A stretch of DNA of 64,000 bases from JTS-AC122 sp050246015 (GCA_050246015.1 JBFWWU010000006.1:62001-126000); one strand, 5' to 3'. Counted from the stretch's first letter, positions 33,438 through 43,737 are shown. Numbers and translations are program-made. Notes: generated from the sequence alone by a model not told the origin.

Positions 33438-34769
33438 GTGACCGATCCAAAGCGAGTTTCAGTGCGCCCGGGAAGCCACGCCGAGCACGTGGACTTGATC
33501 GTGCGCGCCGCGATCGCGGCCGCTGACCCACGGCGCTGCGTCGCCGCCCGGGCCCCGGCCGATCTGCGCGGGCGCGCCTGCCGCCTCATCGCCGCCGGAA
33601 AGGCCAGTGCCGCCATGACCGTCGGCCTGGTCGCCGATGTCGGCGCCGTCGTCCACGAAGGCATTGTCATCGGACCGCCCGGGTGTCCCCAGGCCCTTCA
33701 GCGCGAGTGGCTCGCGCGGCCTCCCGCTGTTCAGGTTTTCGAGGCCGATCATCCACTCCCCACCGATCGAAATGTGCGCACCGCTCGTGCCGCGCATGAC
33801 GTGGCGCTGCGATGCAGCCACGACGGCATGCCGCTCGTGGTGCTCATCTCGGGCGGTGCATCGGCGCATCTCGCGCTGCCTCGGGGCGGGGTCGTGCTCG
33901 ATGACCTTCGGGCCGTCACACAGGCGCTCCTGGCCGCGGGCGCGAACATCCACGAACTCAATACCGTCCGCAAGCAACTCGAATCGCTCAAGGGCGGCGG
34001 GCTCGCGCGGCTCGCCGCCCCCGCCCCGATCGATGCGCTGATTCTCTCAGACGTGCTGGGGGACGACCCCTCGGTCATCGCCTCGGGGCCCGTGACGCCA
34101 AACCCTCAGTCCGAACCCGACGCCATCGCCGTACTCCGGTCGCGCGCCCTGGACAAGCGATTCCCGTGTCTGCTCGAATGGCTTGAGGAACGCCGTGCCC
34201 GGCGCGCCGCGACACCCGCTTCCAGCACGCCCGGCGACGTCCGCACCACGATCGTCGGCAACAACGCCTTGGCGCTGGCCGCCGCCGCGGACGCCGCTCG
34301 GGCCACCGGTTTCGAGGTCGCATCCATCCAGTCCTTGGTCGAGGGAGAATCGCGCGACGTCGGCGGGCGCCTTGCTCGCCTGGCGATCGACCTGCGACGC
34401 GCCGCCCACAAGCCCTCCGCCATCCTGCTGGGCGGAGAAACGACCGTCACCGTTCGCGGCGGAGGACTCGGCGGGCGCAACCAGGAACTCGTCCTCGCCG
34501 CCGCCATCGAGCTCGAACAGCACGACGGCATCCTGATCGCATCGTTCGGAACGGACGGCGTCGATGGACCGACCGATGCCGCCGGCGCGTGGGCCATGGG
34601 CGGCGAGCACGGCGCCGTCGCCGTCGCCCGCCAGCGCGGCGTCGATGCCCGCGACTGCCTCGCTCGGAACGACAGCCATCGCTTTTTCTCGGCAGCCGGC
34701 ACACTCCTGCGGACGGGTCCGACGGGCACCAATGTCAACGACATCGCCTTCGCACTGGTCTATCCATGA
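33438..34769 (+). CDS. Glycerate 2-kinase (DUF4147/MOFRL family)
   Basis: The 443-residue product matches the MOFRL-type glycerate kinases, which make 2-phosphoglycerate from D-glycerate. An N-terminal DUF4147 domain shows 'LIAAGKASAAM', 'VFEADHPLPTDRN', 'LVVLISGGASAHLALPRGGV' and 'INTVRKQLESLKGGGLAR'-like sequence (here starting HELNTVRKQ). The C-terminal MOFRL domain shows 'LLGGETTVTVRGGGLGGRNQ' and 'ASFGTDGVDGPTDAAGAW'. The start is GTG 33438 without a strong ribosome site. It is the last + strand gene before the -strand envelope block, meeting it tail to tail. Confidence 0.9.
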   Translation: MTDPKRVSVRPGSHAEHVDLIVRAAIAAADPRRCVAARAPADLRGRACRLIAAGKASAAMTVGLVADVGAVVHEGIVIGPPGCPQALQREWLARPPAVQVFEADHPLPTDRNVRTARAAHDVALRCSHDGMPLVVLISGGASAHLALPRGGVVLDDLRAVTQALLAAGANIHELNTVRKQLESLKGGGLARLAAPAPIDALILSDVLGDDPSVIASGPVTPNPQSEPDAIAVLRSRALDKRFPCLLEWLEERRARRAATPASSTPGDVRTTIVGNNALALAAAADAARATGFEVASIQSLVEGESRDVGGRLARLAIDLRRAAHKPSAILLGGETTVTVRGGGLGGRNQELVLAAAIELEQHDGILIASFGTDGVDGPTDAAGAWAMGGEHGAVAVARQRGVDARDCLARNDSHRFFSAAGTLLRTGPTGTNVNDIAFALVYP

Positions 34770-34797
34770 CTCGAAGCGATCGTCGAACCGGCTCCCA

Positions 34798-37700
34798 TCA
34801 CCGCGGAGACGCCGATGATCGCCTTCCCGCTCGTTCGACGCCTGCCGGCTTGTACCGGTAATACACCTCGAGACTGAGCGTGCAGATCGCCGTCTGGTAC
34901 AGCCGCCCGCCCATGCGCGACCACGGGTCCTGTGGGTCCCAGCTCCCCGCGGCCGGACCGGTCTGATGCTGGTTGCCCAGCAGCGCCGGTACCAGCGCCT
35001 CGTTCCATCGCTTCCACTCATCGCCCTGATGCTGAAAGAGTGCGAGCGTCGCGTAGTACCAGTAATAGGTCTGCGCATCGCCCGAATCGTTCGGCGACCG
35101 GCGCGTCACGCCCGGCTGCGTGTTCCATCGCGGGATGGAACTCAGGATGAACTCGGCGGACTGCCGCATCCGGCGTTCGTCACGATCCGCGCCCAGGAGT
35201 TGCCGAACGAACATTGCCTCCGCCGTCATGGCCGGCGTGGGCTGTTCGCCGCGCCGGTATGAGTACCGGCCCGGCTGGCGAGCGTCGGCGACGTAGTCCA
35301 GCCATTGCCGCGCCGCCTCGAATGTCGCGCCGGATACGTCGATCCCGGCGCGCCGCGCGCTCTCCATCGCCATCACCTGCCACCCGAGTACCGCCGTGTC
35401 ATCACTCGAACGCGAGTCCGAGCGCCCGCGCGTGTTCCAGTTCGCCTCCAGGAAGGCGACCGCGCGCCGCGTCGGCCCGGCAAGCCGCTGATCCCGCGTC
35501 ATCGCCAGAGCCTCGCAGAGCGCCACGGTCGCCACCGTCTGGCTGTACATCGTCTCGTCGTGCCGCACGTCGCCGCTGGGCGCCTGCCGCGCCAGCAACC
35601 AGTCGATCGCTCGCGCCACATGGTCCCGGTACGGGCCCTCGGCCGTGTGCGTATGTCCCGCGCCCAGAAAGCACAGCAGGACGATGCCGGTCGTCGCCCC
35701 GTCGGAATCAAACTCGCTCGGAGTTCCGCAGCGCCCGCACCCGTCATCGAAGTGTCGCCCGCTCCAGCATCCGCTGGGCTGCTGGTGTGCCACGAACCAG
35801 TTGAGCGCCAGTCCGACCGCCTTTTCCGTCTCCTCATTGCCCCCCATCTTTTCCAGCAGTTCCGCACGCACCTCGGGCGCCCGCTGCTCAAACGACTCCT
35901 TCGGCTGAACCGGCGCCTCCTCGACGGGCAGACGCGCCCCCCGCGATGCCGACAATGCGTCAGCCCGGCCGTCTCGCGCCGGCGCTCCGAGCGACAGGGC
36001 CGGGACGCCGCCGATGGCCCCCGACTCGGGCCGACCTGTCGGCGCGCCAGCCCGGGCGAGAGCGGCCCCCCCCGCGTCCACCGACGTGAGCGTGCCCACG
36101 CCCGGCGACTCGACGCGCGAAGCATCCGCCGCGCCCCCGCCGGAATCCATCACCACGCTCGCCCGCTCCGGCAATGCCGGCACGGCCATCGAGGCGCCCG
36201 GCCGGGCCGACGATGCTGGCTCCTCCACGGCATCCCTCGTGCCTGCAGGCTTGGGAATCGCCGGAGAAACACTCCGCGATACGCGACCCGGCACGCGGTT
36301 CGCCAAAGCCGACCGATCAAGCGCGGGGAGAGTCTCTGGCCCGCTCCGTACCGATCCACCCAGCGGACTGGTGATCCCCGCGGCTGCCCCGGTTCCAGCC
36401 ACGCTCGCCGGTGGAGGCGAGGTGTCCACTCGCATCGATTCCATCGGCGGATCCGACGGCTTGCTGATCGCATCCAGCCCTATCGGGCCGCCGGCTCCAT
36501 CCCCAGAGGGCGCCGCTCGAATGCCGCGTGCCTCGATCATCGGCTCGTGGGTTGGCTCCGCGTCACGCTCGGCGCGACTGGGCAATGCCACTCGGCTCCC
36601 CGCCTCCGCGGGCGGCGCCGCTCCGAACGCCGAGACGTCCGCGGCAACCGAAGGCACCGACGGCGATGCCGGCCGGAGCACCCGCGACCCCACCGAGTTC
36701 GACGCCGACTGACTTTCCTGCACACTCCGCTCCGACACCGCCGTCGTCATGCGAGCTGCCGACTCCGACCCTCTCGCATCAACTTCTGCCCGGACGGCGC
36801 TGACCACCCCTTCGCCAGGCCCGTTCAACCGCGATTCAATCGACGCCTCCTTGGTCGAGTCCGCCGGCCCCATCACCGATGGTAACGAGATCGCAGAGGC
36901 AGTCTGGTGTGTCACGGATTCAACATTCAACAGACGCGCCGGCTCCGTCGCCGGAGAACCCGTCGCCGCCGAGGTGTCGCCCACGCGGCGCGCGATCGCA
37001 TCGCTCGGACGCGGCGCCTCGACGGACACGCTCGGCCTCATCAGCGGCTCAACTCGAACGTCACCCAACAAGCCCGTCAGTGTGCCCACATCCACGACCG
37101 AAGGCGCTGACGGTTCCAGGGTCGGCCTCACGACCCCGACGACCGCCTCGGCCCGGGCCGCATCCGGTGCTGCCGCGCTCGGCATCGCTGGGCTCGACAC
37201 AAGCGATGGATCGCTCGCCGGAGCCGACGACGCCGCGGGCTCGCTCGCTGCTCCGGGCATCGGCTTCGTCACGCTGAGCGATGTCTGGAGAGCGCTCAGC
37301 GCCGGAGCCTGGATCGCGGCGTTCAGATCGACGTGCTCAGACGCGATCGAGGACTGAACCGCTGGAGCATCCGGCCGGGCAACGTCCATCTCAACCGGCC
37401 TGGGTAGTTCCTCCGAGACAAACGCGCCGCGGATCTGCGCCGCCGCCTCCCCCGCGGGTCCGGCGGAGGCGAGGATCACCCGGTGTCCGCCCGCCTGTCG
37501 AAGGTACTCGCTGATCTCGTTCCCGACGCGCCATAGCGCCAGCAGCCCCGCCAGGATCAGGTGCAGCGCCAACGACAGCAGCAGGCACTGCCCCAACAGG
37601 CTCAGTCGTCCGAATCGTCGGCGCCACACCGCGCTCCTGGCCAGGCGGCCCAACAGGTACAGCAGCATCGCCAGCAGCAGAAGCAGCAGCAACCACGGCC

Positions 37701-38985
37701 ACATGTCGCCCAGCAGATCCGCGATCGATGGGCGGGATGCGGGCTCCTCGTCGAGATACACCTCGCGCGATACCGACCCCCACAGTTCGAACAACCGCGG
37801 CCCGGCCCCGGCGGCCGTCTCCGCCGCCCCCGACGCCTCGTGCACACCCGGCCGGTTCGTGCTGAAGTAGAGCCGAAACCCGTCCGCGCTCAGCGCCGGG
37901 TCCATGTCGTCGCTCGACGAGTTGATCGCCGCCCCGGCATTTTCGATCTCCCCAAACCCTCCCGGTTTCAGACGAACGCGATACACGTCAAAGCCCCCCA
38001 GCCCGCCGGAACGATCCGACGCGAAATAGAGGAAGTCGCCGGCGGGGCTGACCGCCGGCGCTCCCTCGTCCTGCGCCGTGTTCAACGGCGCGATCGGGTG
38101 CGCGTCGCGCGCCTCGTCCCCTGCGCCCGCATCGATGCGCGACTCGAACAGGTCATAGTCGTGCCGGGACCGGCTCTCGCGGATCGTCGCGCTCCACGCC
38201 TCACGCGCCGGTTCAGGCTCGCCCGCTCCCGGGCGGTTCGATGCGAAGAACAGTCGCGACCCGTCGGGCGTCAGCGCCGGCCCGTACTCGTTGTGAGTCG
38301 TGTTGACGGCCGGGCCCAGGTTCGTCGGCGCGAGCCACGCCGCCCTGCCCGCTGATTCGTCTCGGCGAGCGACCCACAGGTCATATCCCCCCAGCCCGCC
38401 CGCGCGATCCGAATAGAAGTACAGCCGCGCTCCATCGCGCGACAGTTCCGGCCCCAGTTCATCCGATTCCGTATTGATCGAGGTGATCGCTTCCGGCGCT
38501 GTCCAACCGCTCGGTGTCAGCCGAGAACGGTACAGATCCGCGTTGTGACCCGGCCTGCCCCGCACGAACACCATCGTTGTGCCGTCTGAACTCACCCGCG
38601 GCTCATATTCATCATCGCCGCCTTGGGTCAACCCGCGCGCCGTGCCGTTCCAGCCGCCCGCCGATTTCACCGGCTCGGCCGGCTCCCACAGGATCGACCG
38701 AAGCGGCGCGCCGCCGGCTGACACTCGGATCTTCGCACCGTCCGTGTACACCGACGCGCCCCGTTGCCCCCGCGACGCCACCACCGCCACGATCCCTACC
38801 GCGACGACCACCAACACCGCGGCCGCGGCAAAGACGAGCCGTCGCCGGGACGGCGTCCGCGCGCCCTGATTCGATCGGTCGATCGCGCTGTCCTGCCGCT
38901 GACTCATGGCTCCGCTCTTGCTCCCCCCTCTCGGCCCGTTCCCCACCCGCTCACCACCCTGGCCTCTCTCCCCGTCCTCACTCAT
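34798..38985 (-). CDS. TolB-like PD40 propeller, membrane segments and terpenoid-cyclase-like toroid in one protein
   Basis: This 1395-residue protein has an N-terminal membrane helix (about 48-70), then a PD40/WD40-like propeller (about 95-415) with repeats such as 'DGARLYFYSDRAGGLGGYDLW' split among copies ('SPAGDFLYFASDRSGGLGG', 'SADGFRLYFSTNRPG'). Two membrane helices follow (about 427-447 and 462-488, LGQCLLLSLALHLILAGLL). Next is a very long Ala/Ser/Pro/Val-rich stretch (about 540-1040), probably disordered. The C-terminal alpha-toroid (about 1048-1390) has 'ALNWFVAHQQPSGCW', 'AIDWLLARQAPSGDV' and 'YWYYATLALFQHQG'. Catalytic Asp-rich cyclase motifs are not evident, so it is probably a binding scaffold. 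Its ATG overlaps the exbD stop as ATGA. Confidence 0.8.
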   Translation of the reverse strand: MSEDGERGQGGERVGNGPRGGSKSGAMSQRQDSAIDRSNQGARTPSRRRLVFAAAAVLVVVAVGIVAVVASRGQRGASVYTDGAKIRVSAGGAPLRSILWEPAEPVKSAGGWNGTARGLTQGGDDEYEPRVSSDGTTMVFVRGRPGHNADLYRSRLTPSGWTAPEAITSINTESDELGPELSRDGARLYFYSDRAGGLGGYDLWVARRDESAGRAAWLAPTNLGPAVNTTHNEYGPALTPDGSRLFFASNRPGAGEPEPAREAWSATIRESRSRHDYDLFESRIDAGAGDEARDAHPIAPLNTAQDEGAPAVSPAGDFLYFASDRSGGLGGFDVYRVRLKPGGFGEIENAGAAINSSSDDMDPALSADGFRLYFSTNRPGVHEASGAAETAAGAGPRLFELWGSVSREVYLDEEPASRPSIADLLGDMWPWLLLLLLLAMLLYLLGRLARSAVWRRRFGRLSLLGQCLLLSLALHLILAGLLALWRVGNEISEYLRQAGGHRVILASAGPAGEAAAQIRGAFVSEELPRPVEMDVARPDAPAVQSSIASEHVDLNAAIQAPALSALQTSLSVTKPMPGAASEPAASSAPASDPSLVSSPAMPSAAAPDAARAEAVVGVVRPTLEPSAPSVVDVGTLTGLLGDVRVEPLMRPSVSVEAPRPSDAIARRVGDTSAATGSPATEPARLLNVESVTHQTASAISLPSVMGPADSTKEASIESRLNGPGEGVVSAVRAEVDARGSESAARMTTAVSERSVQESQSASNSVGSRVLRPASPSVPSVAADVSAFGAAPPAEAGSRVALPSRAERDAEPTHEPMIEARGIRAAPSGDGAGGPIGLDAISKPSDPPMESMRVDTSPPPASVAGTGAAAGITSPLGGSVRSGPETLPALDRSALANRVPGRVSRSVSPAIPKPAGTRDAVEEPASSARPGASMAVPALPERASVVMDSGGGAADASRVESPGVGTLTSVDAGGAALARAGAPTGRPESGAIGGVPALSLGAPARDGRADALSASRGARLPVEEAPVQPKESFEQRAPEVRAELLEKMGGNEETEKAVGLALNWFVAHQQPSGCWSGRHFDDGCGRCGTPSEFDSDGATTGIVLLCFLGAGHTHTAEGPYRDHVARAIDWLLARQAPSGDVRHDETMYSQTVATVALCEALAMTRDQRLAGPTRRAVAFLEANWNTRGRSDSRSSDDTAVLGWQVMAMESARRAGIDVSGATFEAARQWLDYVADARQPGRYSYRRGEQPTPAMTAEAMFVRQLLGADRDERRMRQSAEFILSSIPRWNTQPGVTRRSPNDSGDAQTYYWYYATLALFQHQGDEWKRWNEALVPALLGNQHQTGPAAGSWDPQDPWSRMGGRLYQTAICTLSLEVYYRYKPAGVERAGRRSSASPR

Positions 38986-39395
38986 CGCAGCGGGATCGTT
39001 TCGAGATACGGCTCGCTCACGCCCGCGCCCTTGCAGATGTCCAGCGTGCGCGCGACGTGCTCGTACGCCGCGGCACGGTCCCCGCGGATACTCACCTTCT
39101 GCCCCGGATTCGCCACCACCGCGGACCGGACCATGCCTGTCAGTTCGTCCGCGCTCAGCGCCTTTCCGCCGACGATCGTCCGCCCGTTCGCATCGATATT
39201 GATCACGATCTCGCGCAGCGCCGCCGAGAGCGGCCCGCTCGCCGACGCCTGCGGCAGCGCGATCTGCATCTCCCGCTCCGTCTGCTGGAACGTCGTCGCC
39301 GCCAGAAAGAAAATGAGCAGCAAGAACACCATGTCGATCACCGGTGTCAGATCAACACCCGCCTCCACCACCGACTTGTCTTTCGCAAGGATCAT
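38982..39395 (-). CDS. ExbD/TolR-family biopolymer transport protein
   Basis: The 137-residue protein has one membrane helix (VIDMVFLLLIFFLAATTF, about 18-35) with the conserved proton-path Asp at its start (LTPVIDM), then a periplasmic TolR-like domain ending 'KGAGVSEPYLETIPLR'. With the ExbB-like partner it forms a proton-driven motor. The start is uncertain: ATG 39395 is typical in length, but GTG 39464 overlaps the exbB stop as GTGA and is in frame. Its own stop overlaps the next gene's start, so exbB-exbD-propeller/toroid genes are tightly coupled. Confidence 0.9.
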   Translation of the reverse strand: MILAKDKSVVEAGVDLTPVIDMVFLLLIFFLAATTFQQTEREMQIALPQASASGPLSAALREIVINIDANGRTIVGGKALSADELTGMVRSAVVANPGQKVSIRGDRAAAYEHVARTLDICKGAGVSEPYLETIPLR

Positions 39396-39460
39396 GCTCA
39401 ATCCAATCTGACGGGATCGCTCGTCATGGCCCACTCCGGCCGCGCGACCGTTACGCGCGA

Positions 39461-40252
39461 TCACGCCGCTGAAACCGGCATCGCGCCGTTCGACGTGACG
39501 GATTCAGCAACTCGCACCGCGCTCGCCGACGTTGCTCGGCTCGCCTCCAGCTCGTTGCGGAGCGTCCGCTCCTCCACCAGCGAGATGCACGCCGCGTCCA
39601 TCTCCAGCACCAGCCGCTCCACCCTCGACCCGATGAAGTGGTACAAGATGAGCGTCGGAATCGCGACGATCAACCCGGCGGCCGTCGTGATCATCGCCTC
39701 GTAGATCCCGCCCGCGAGCATCTCCGTCTTTCCAAGCGCTTCCCCCGATGTCGCGACCGTCTGGAAGGCGCGGATCATCCCGAAGATCGTGCCCAGCAAC
39801 CCCAGGAGCGGCGAGACCGACGCGATCACCGACAGCCCGCGAACGTACTTCCGCAGACCCATCGCCTCGCGCTGCCCCATCTCCGCGACGTGCTTCTCCA
39901 CCTCTTCCACCGGCCTGGACCAACGCGCCAGCGCCGCCTCGCAGATCCGCGCCATCGGGCTCGGCCGTGACTCGCACAGCGCCCTGGCCCGCGCCAGATC
40001 GGGCGGGGCGGCGCTCAGCGCGGCCCGGATGTCCGAAAGAAATCGCGACGGGATCACCCGCTCACGCCGAAGCGAGATCAGCCGCTCCGCCCCAAGGGCA
40101 ATCGCGATCAGCGAGCAGATCGCGATCGGGATCATCAGGATCCCGCCCTTGACGGCGAAGTCCCACACGGACGCGATCCCCGCGCCGCTGGGCGCGGCCT
40201 GCGCGATCAGGTCAACCGATGAACCGCTCCATAGTTGTGCCAAGGTTTCCAT
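39461..40252 (-). CDS. ExbB/TolQ/MotA-family proton channel protein
   Basis: The 263-residue product has three membrane helices: one near the N-terminus (GGILMIPIAICSLIAIALG) and two in the MotA/TolQ/ExbB domain ('LSVIASVSPLLGLLGTIFGMI' region and 'AAGLIVAIPTLILYHFI'). The key 'LGLLGTI.GMI.AF' motif is present. It forms the channel ring around ExbD. The start at ATG 40252 has GGAG 9 bases upstream; an earlier in-frame start at 40279 is possible. An unusually long, Ala-rich cytoplasmic C-terminus follows the last helix. Confidence 0.92.
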   Translation of the reverse strand: METLAQLWSGSSVDLIAQAAPSGAGIASVWDFAVKGGILMIPIAICSLIAIALGAERLISLRRERVIPSRFLSDIRAALSAAPPDLARARALCESRPSPMARICEAALARWSRPVEEVEKHVAEMGQREAMGLRKYVRGLSVIASVSPLLGLLGTIFGMIRAFQTVATSGEALGKTEMLAGGIYEAMITTAAGLIVAIPTLILYHFIGSRVERLVLEMDAACISLVEERTLRNELEASRATSASAVRVAESVTSNGAMPVSAA

Positions 40253-40288
40253 CGTGTTCCGCTCCGTGCATTTGTGCAACTCGCCCTG

Positions 40289-43200
40289 CTACCGCCGCGT
40301 CCCGGTCCTCGCGTTGCCGGGCAGCGCGTCCGGCGCCGACGCCTGCAGCCGCTCCCGACTCAGTGCCGCCCACTTGCTTTCCCCGAAGCGCTGTACAACC
40401 TCTTCGAACTGCTTCTTCGCATCGACCGGCTTGCCCGCTTCCGCGAAGCACCGGCCGGCTTCGTACAGCGCCGCCGCGCTCCATTCCGGGTACGCGAACA
40501 GAATGTCCGTCTTGATCAACTCTCTCACCGCCTCGTCGTACTTCTTCATCGCAAACAGGCACTCGCCGATCTGGAACTGCGCCCTGGCCGCGGTCGGTCC
40601 CTTGTGCTCCGCCGCGACGGGGCGGTACGCCTCGATCGCGGCCTCGTGTCGCCCCTGGTTCTCGCGCGCCCATCCCACCCCGAACCGCGCCTGGAACGCC
40701 AGTTCGTCATCCGCGAACTTCACCAGGAACCGCGCGAACGCGTCTTCGCTCGCCACCCACTGCTGCGCAGCCCCCGCCGCCTCCCCAAGGCGGAGCAGCG
40801 CCGGGCCGAGCACCTCTGAGGAGGGCGAGGCATCCACGACCCGGCGCAATCGCTCCGCCGCCTCCTCCGGCCTGCCGATCTTCATCAGCGCATCGGCCAG
40901 CATCATCGTCGCGCTGGGCGCCAGTTCGCTCTGGGGATGCGCCTTCACGAACTCCGCCAGCGTCTCGGCCGCCTCGCGATGCCGCCCGAGCCGCAGTTCG
41001 CACACACCGCGCAGGTACGCCGCGTGCTCGTCCAGCGCCGGCGACACCCCGGCGAACTCGCCTGGCCCCGTCGCCAGAAGTTCGAGCGCTTCTTCAAACC
41101 GCTCATCCGCGACCTGAAGCCTGGCGAACTCAACCGTTGCGTGCGCAAGGATCTTCGCGGCGGGTCGCGACTTGATCAGCGCCGCATACGCCCCCGCCGC
41201 ATCCGACGATCTCCCAATCGCCGCCAGCGTCCACGCACGCTCGTACTCAACCGCCTCGCGCAGTTCCCGCGGAATCGCACCCTGCTTCTGAAGCGCCTGT
41301 TGGAGGTCGCCAAGGGCTTCATCGTGCTTGCCAAGCCGGGAGAGCGCGATGCCGTGCAGACCGCGCGCCTCGTCGAGGCGCGCGTGCTCAGCATGAGCGG
41401 CAAGAAAACGGCGCAGCGCCTCCTCCGCTTCCGGATATTTTCCCGCGCTCAGCGACGCCGAGCCCTGTTCCAGCAGCAACTCCCCCCCGAGCGCCGAATC
41501 ACCCGCCATCGCCGCCGCCCGTTCGTAGAGCGCGGCCGCGTCCGCCGTGCGTCCCTGCTTCGACGCGATCACCGCCAGGAAGCGGGCCGCGTGAAAGACG
41601 AAATCCGTCGCCGGGGCTTCGCCGTCCGAGCCCGCTGGCGCCTCGCTTCGCGCGGGCTCGCTCGCGGCCGCGAGCACGTGCTCGAAGGCGCCGCGAGCCT
41701 CATCGAGCCTTCCAGATTCGTACCACGCCTGACCCAGTTCAAACCGCGTCTGCGCCGCAAGTGGGCTGCTTGGGTACTCCCTCAGCAGGCGCTGATACGC
41801 CGCCACCGCCTCGGCAGGCTTCCCCGACCGATGCAGCGCCAGTCCACGCTTCAGCAGCGGAACATCCAGCGCGTCGTCTCCCCCACTCTCCGAAACCAGA
41901 GCGCCAAGCCAGGCCGCGGCCTCTTCCCACCGCCCCAGCGCAAAGCACCCGTCCGCCAGCGCGCCGATCACCGCGCGCCTCACCGACCCCTCGATCGCTC
42001 CCGCTCCGTCCTTCGGCGACACCGCCGCGTTCAAGAGCGGCTCGGCTTCCTTGAAACGATCAAGCCGAACCAGCGCCAATCCCCGCCGCGCTCGCGCATG
42101 CGACGCCAGCGCATCCGCTGGGTGCCGCTCCTCAAACATCCTGTACGCCTGCTCGGCTTCGGCGTAGTCACCCAGCATGAACCGGCATTCGGCCACGGTC
42201 ATCTCCACCGCCCCCGCCGAATCGTCATTTCCGGACTCCTCGAGAAACCGCTGGCCCGCCGACGCCGCTTCCGCGTACGACCCTCGCTGGTACTCAATGC
42301 CCACTATCGCGCTCAGCGCCTCGCTCGCCAGTGGATGCTCGGGATGAGCCTGCCGAAACGCCGCAAACCCGGCCACCGCCTTCTCGGCTTCTCCAAGCCT
42401 CGACCACTCTCGTGCCTGGTCGAACTGCATCTCGGCGATGAGCGGGCTGGACCCGAACTCTCGCACCGCCGCGGATAGCCGCGCGGCCGCTCCCGCGTGA
42501 TCGCCCCCATCGCTCTCGCACCGCGCCGTCCAGAACGCCGCATCGTCCCTGAGCGATTCTGGGAACTCCCCGGCCCTCGCATCGAGCAGCCTCATCGCGT
42601 CCCCGGGCTGACCCGATTCAATGTACACCCTCGCGCGTTCGATCCACGCACCGGCCGTCGAAGCCGCCATTGGATACCTCGCCATCAGCGTGTCCAGCGC
42701 GCTCGCCGCGCCCGCTCGATCGCCCGCGGCGCGCCGGAGTTGGCCGAGCCCCAGCAGCGCGTCGGGCGCCACCTCCGCCTCGTTCGATCCCGCCGCCGAC
42801 TCATACAGCCGCAGCGCCTCGGCGGACTCCCCCGCGCGGTGTCGGCACTGCGCCTCCAGCAGCGTGGCCCGCGCTTCGTACGCCTCCGCCCCGCGCAAGC
42901 CCCGCAGCGCCTTCAGCCGCGTGGCCGCTTCGCTGTAGTCACCATCGCTCGCTTCACAGAGCGCCATGAACAGCTCGGCACGCGGGCGCGATCCGCTCTC
43001 GCTCCACCGGCGCAGGAAGCGGCCCAGTGCGTCGCGGGCCGCGCTCACCTCGCCCGTTCGATACAGCGATTCGCCCAGCAGCAGCGTCGCCGATTCCGCC
43101 GCCGCCGATTCCGCATGCTCCCGCACCACCCGCCCGTACCACTTCGAGGCGTCCTTCTCCTCCCCCATCGCCGATGAGCATTGCCCGCGAAGCAGCAGCG

Positions 43201-43525
43201 CGTCCGGCGCGAACTCGAACCGATCGATCGACACCACCCGATCGAGTTCCCTCGCCGCCTCCGCGTGCTTGCCCATGCGGTACAGGCACACCCCCAGCGC
43301 GTAGTGCGCCGTCGGCGCCTTCTCATGGTCCGGGCTTTGCGTGAGAAACTTCTCGAACTCGGCCGCCGCGAGTTCGTGCAGTCCCTTGTTCAGCAGCCCC
43401 GTCCCGGCCCGATACGCCGTGTCCGAGCCGGACTGCGCGAGCGACGGCGCCGCGCCGACGCACATCCCCGCTACCAGCGCCACTGCTCCGATCATGTTCC
43501 GCACGCCCGATCTGCCGCGTCTCAT
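40289..43525 (-). CDS. Very large exported tetratricopeptide-repeat protein
   Basis: The 1078-residue protein has a signal peptide (IGAVALVAGMCVGAAPSLA, cut near residue 31), then TPR-type helical repeats almost to the end: dozens of 'A...F..F....P....A..A....G.C....G....A' units, for example 'HYALGVCLYRMGKHAEAAREL' at the start and 'AQFQIGECLFAMKKYDEAVREL' near the end. The repeats resemble CpoB/YbgF and BamD-type TPRs of envelope systems. AGGAGG lies 8 bases before ATG 43525. It sits just upstream of exbB/exbD on the same strand, in the place a CpoB-like partner would occupy in a Tol-like module. Confidence 0.85.
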   Translation of the reverse strand: MRRGRSGVRNMIGAVALVAGMCVGAAPSLAQSGSDTAYRAGTGLLNKGLHELAAAEFEKFLTQSPDHEKAPTAHYALGVCLYRMGKHAEAARELDRVVSIDRFEFAPDALLLRGQCSSAMGEEKDASKWYGRVVREHAESAAAESATLLLGESLYRTGEVSAARDALGRFLRRWSESGSRPRAELFMALCEASDGDYSEAATRLKALRGLRGAEAYEARATLLEAQCRHRAGESAEALRLYESAAGSNEAEVAPDALLGLGQLRRAAGDRAGAASALDTLMARYPMAASTAGAWIERARVYIESGQPGDAMRLLDARAGEFPESLRDDAAFWTARCESDGGDHAGAAARLSAAVREFGSSPLIAEMQFDQAREWSRLGEAEKAVAGFAAFRQAHPEHPLASEALSAIVGIEYQRGSYAEAASAGQRFLEESGNDDSAGAVEMTVAECRFMLGDYAEAEQAYRMFEERHPADALASHARARRGLALVRLDRFKEAEPLLNAAVSPKDGAGAIEGSVRRAVIGALADGCFALGRWEEAAAWLGALVSESGGDDALDVPLLKRGLALHRSGKPAEAVAAYQRLLREYPSSPLAAQTRFELGQAWYESGRLDEARGAFEHVLAAASEPARSEAPAGSDGEAPATDFVFHAARFLAVIASKQGRTADAAALYERAAAMAGDSALGGELLLEQGSASLSAGKYPEAEEALRRFLAAHAEHARLDEARGLHGIALSRLGKHDEALGDLQQALQKQGAIPRELREAVEYERAWTLAAIGRSSDAAGAYAALIKSRPAAKILAHATVEFARLQVADERFEEALELLATGPGEFAGVSPALDEHAAYLRGVCELRLGRHREAAETLAEFVKAHPQSELAPSATMMLADALMKIGRPEEAAERLRRVVDASPSSEVLGPALLRLGEAAGAAQQWVASEDAFARFLVKFADDELAFQARFGVGWARENQGRHEAAIEAYRPVAAEHKGPTAARAQFQIGECLFAMKKYDEAVRELIKTDILFAYPEWSAAALYEAGRCFAEAGKPVDAKKQFEEVVQRFGESKWAALSRERLQASAPDALPGNARTGTRR

Positions 43526-43737
43526 CGGGAATACCTCCTCTGTGCTCCGCCGTGCGATGGCGCCGACCGCGGCGCACGTCATCGCCAAGGCCGCCCCGTG
43601 TCGGCTCTCACCACGCGCCACCAATCACGTTCACACCGTGCTCGAAAAGCCCGTGAGGGCGGTTCCATCGCTGGTCGCCGCACTCACGAGGATGGATGGT
43701 CTAGCGATACATCAGGCCGCGCCGCACATCTCCATCG

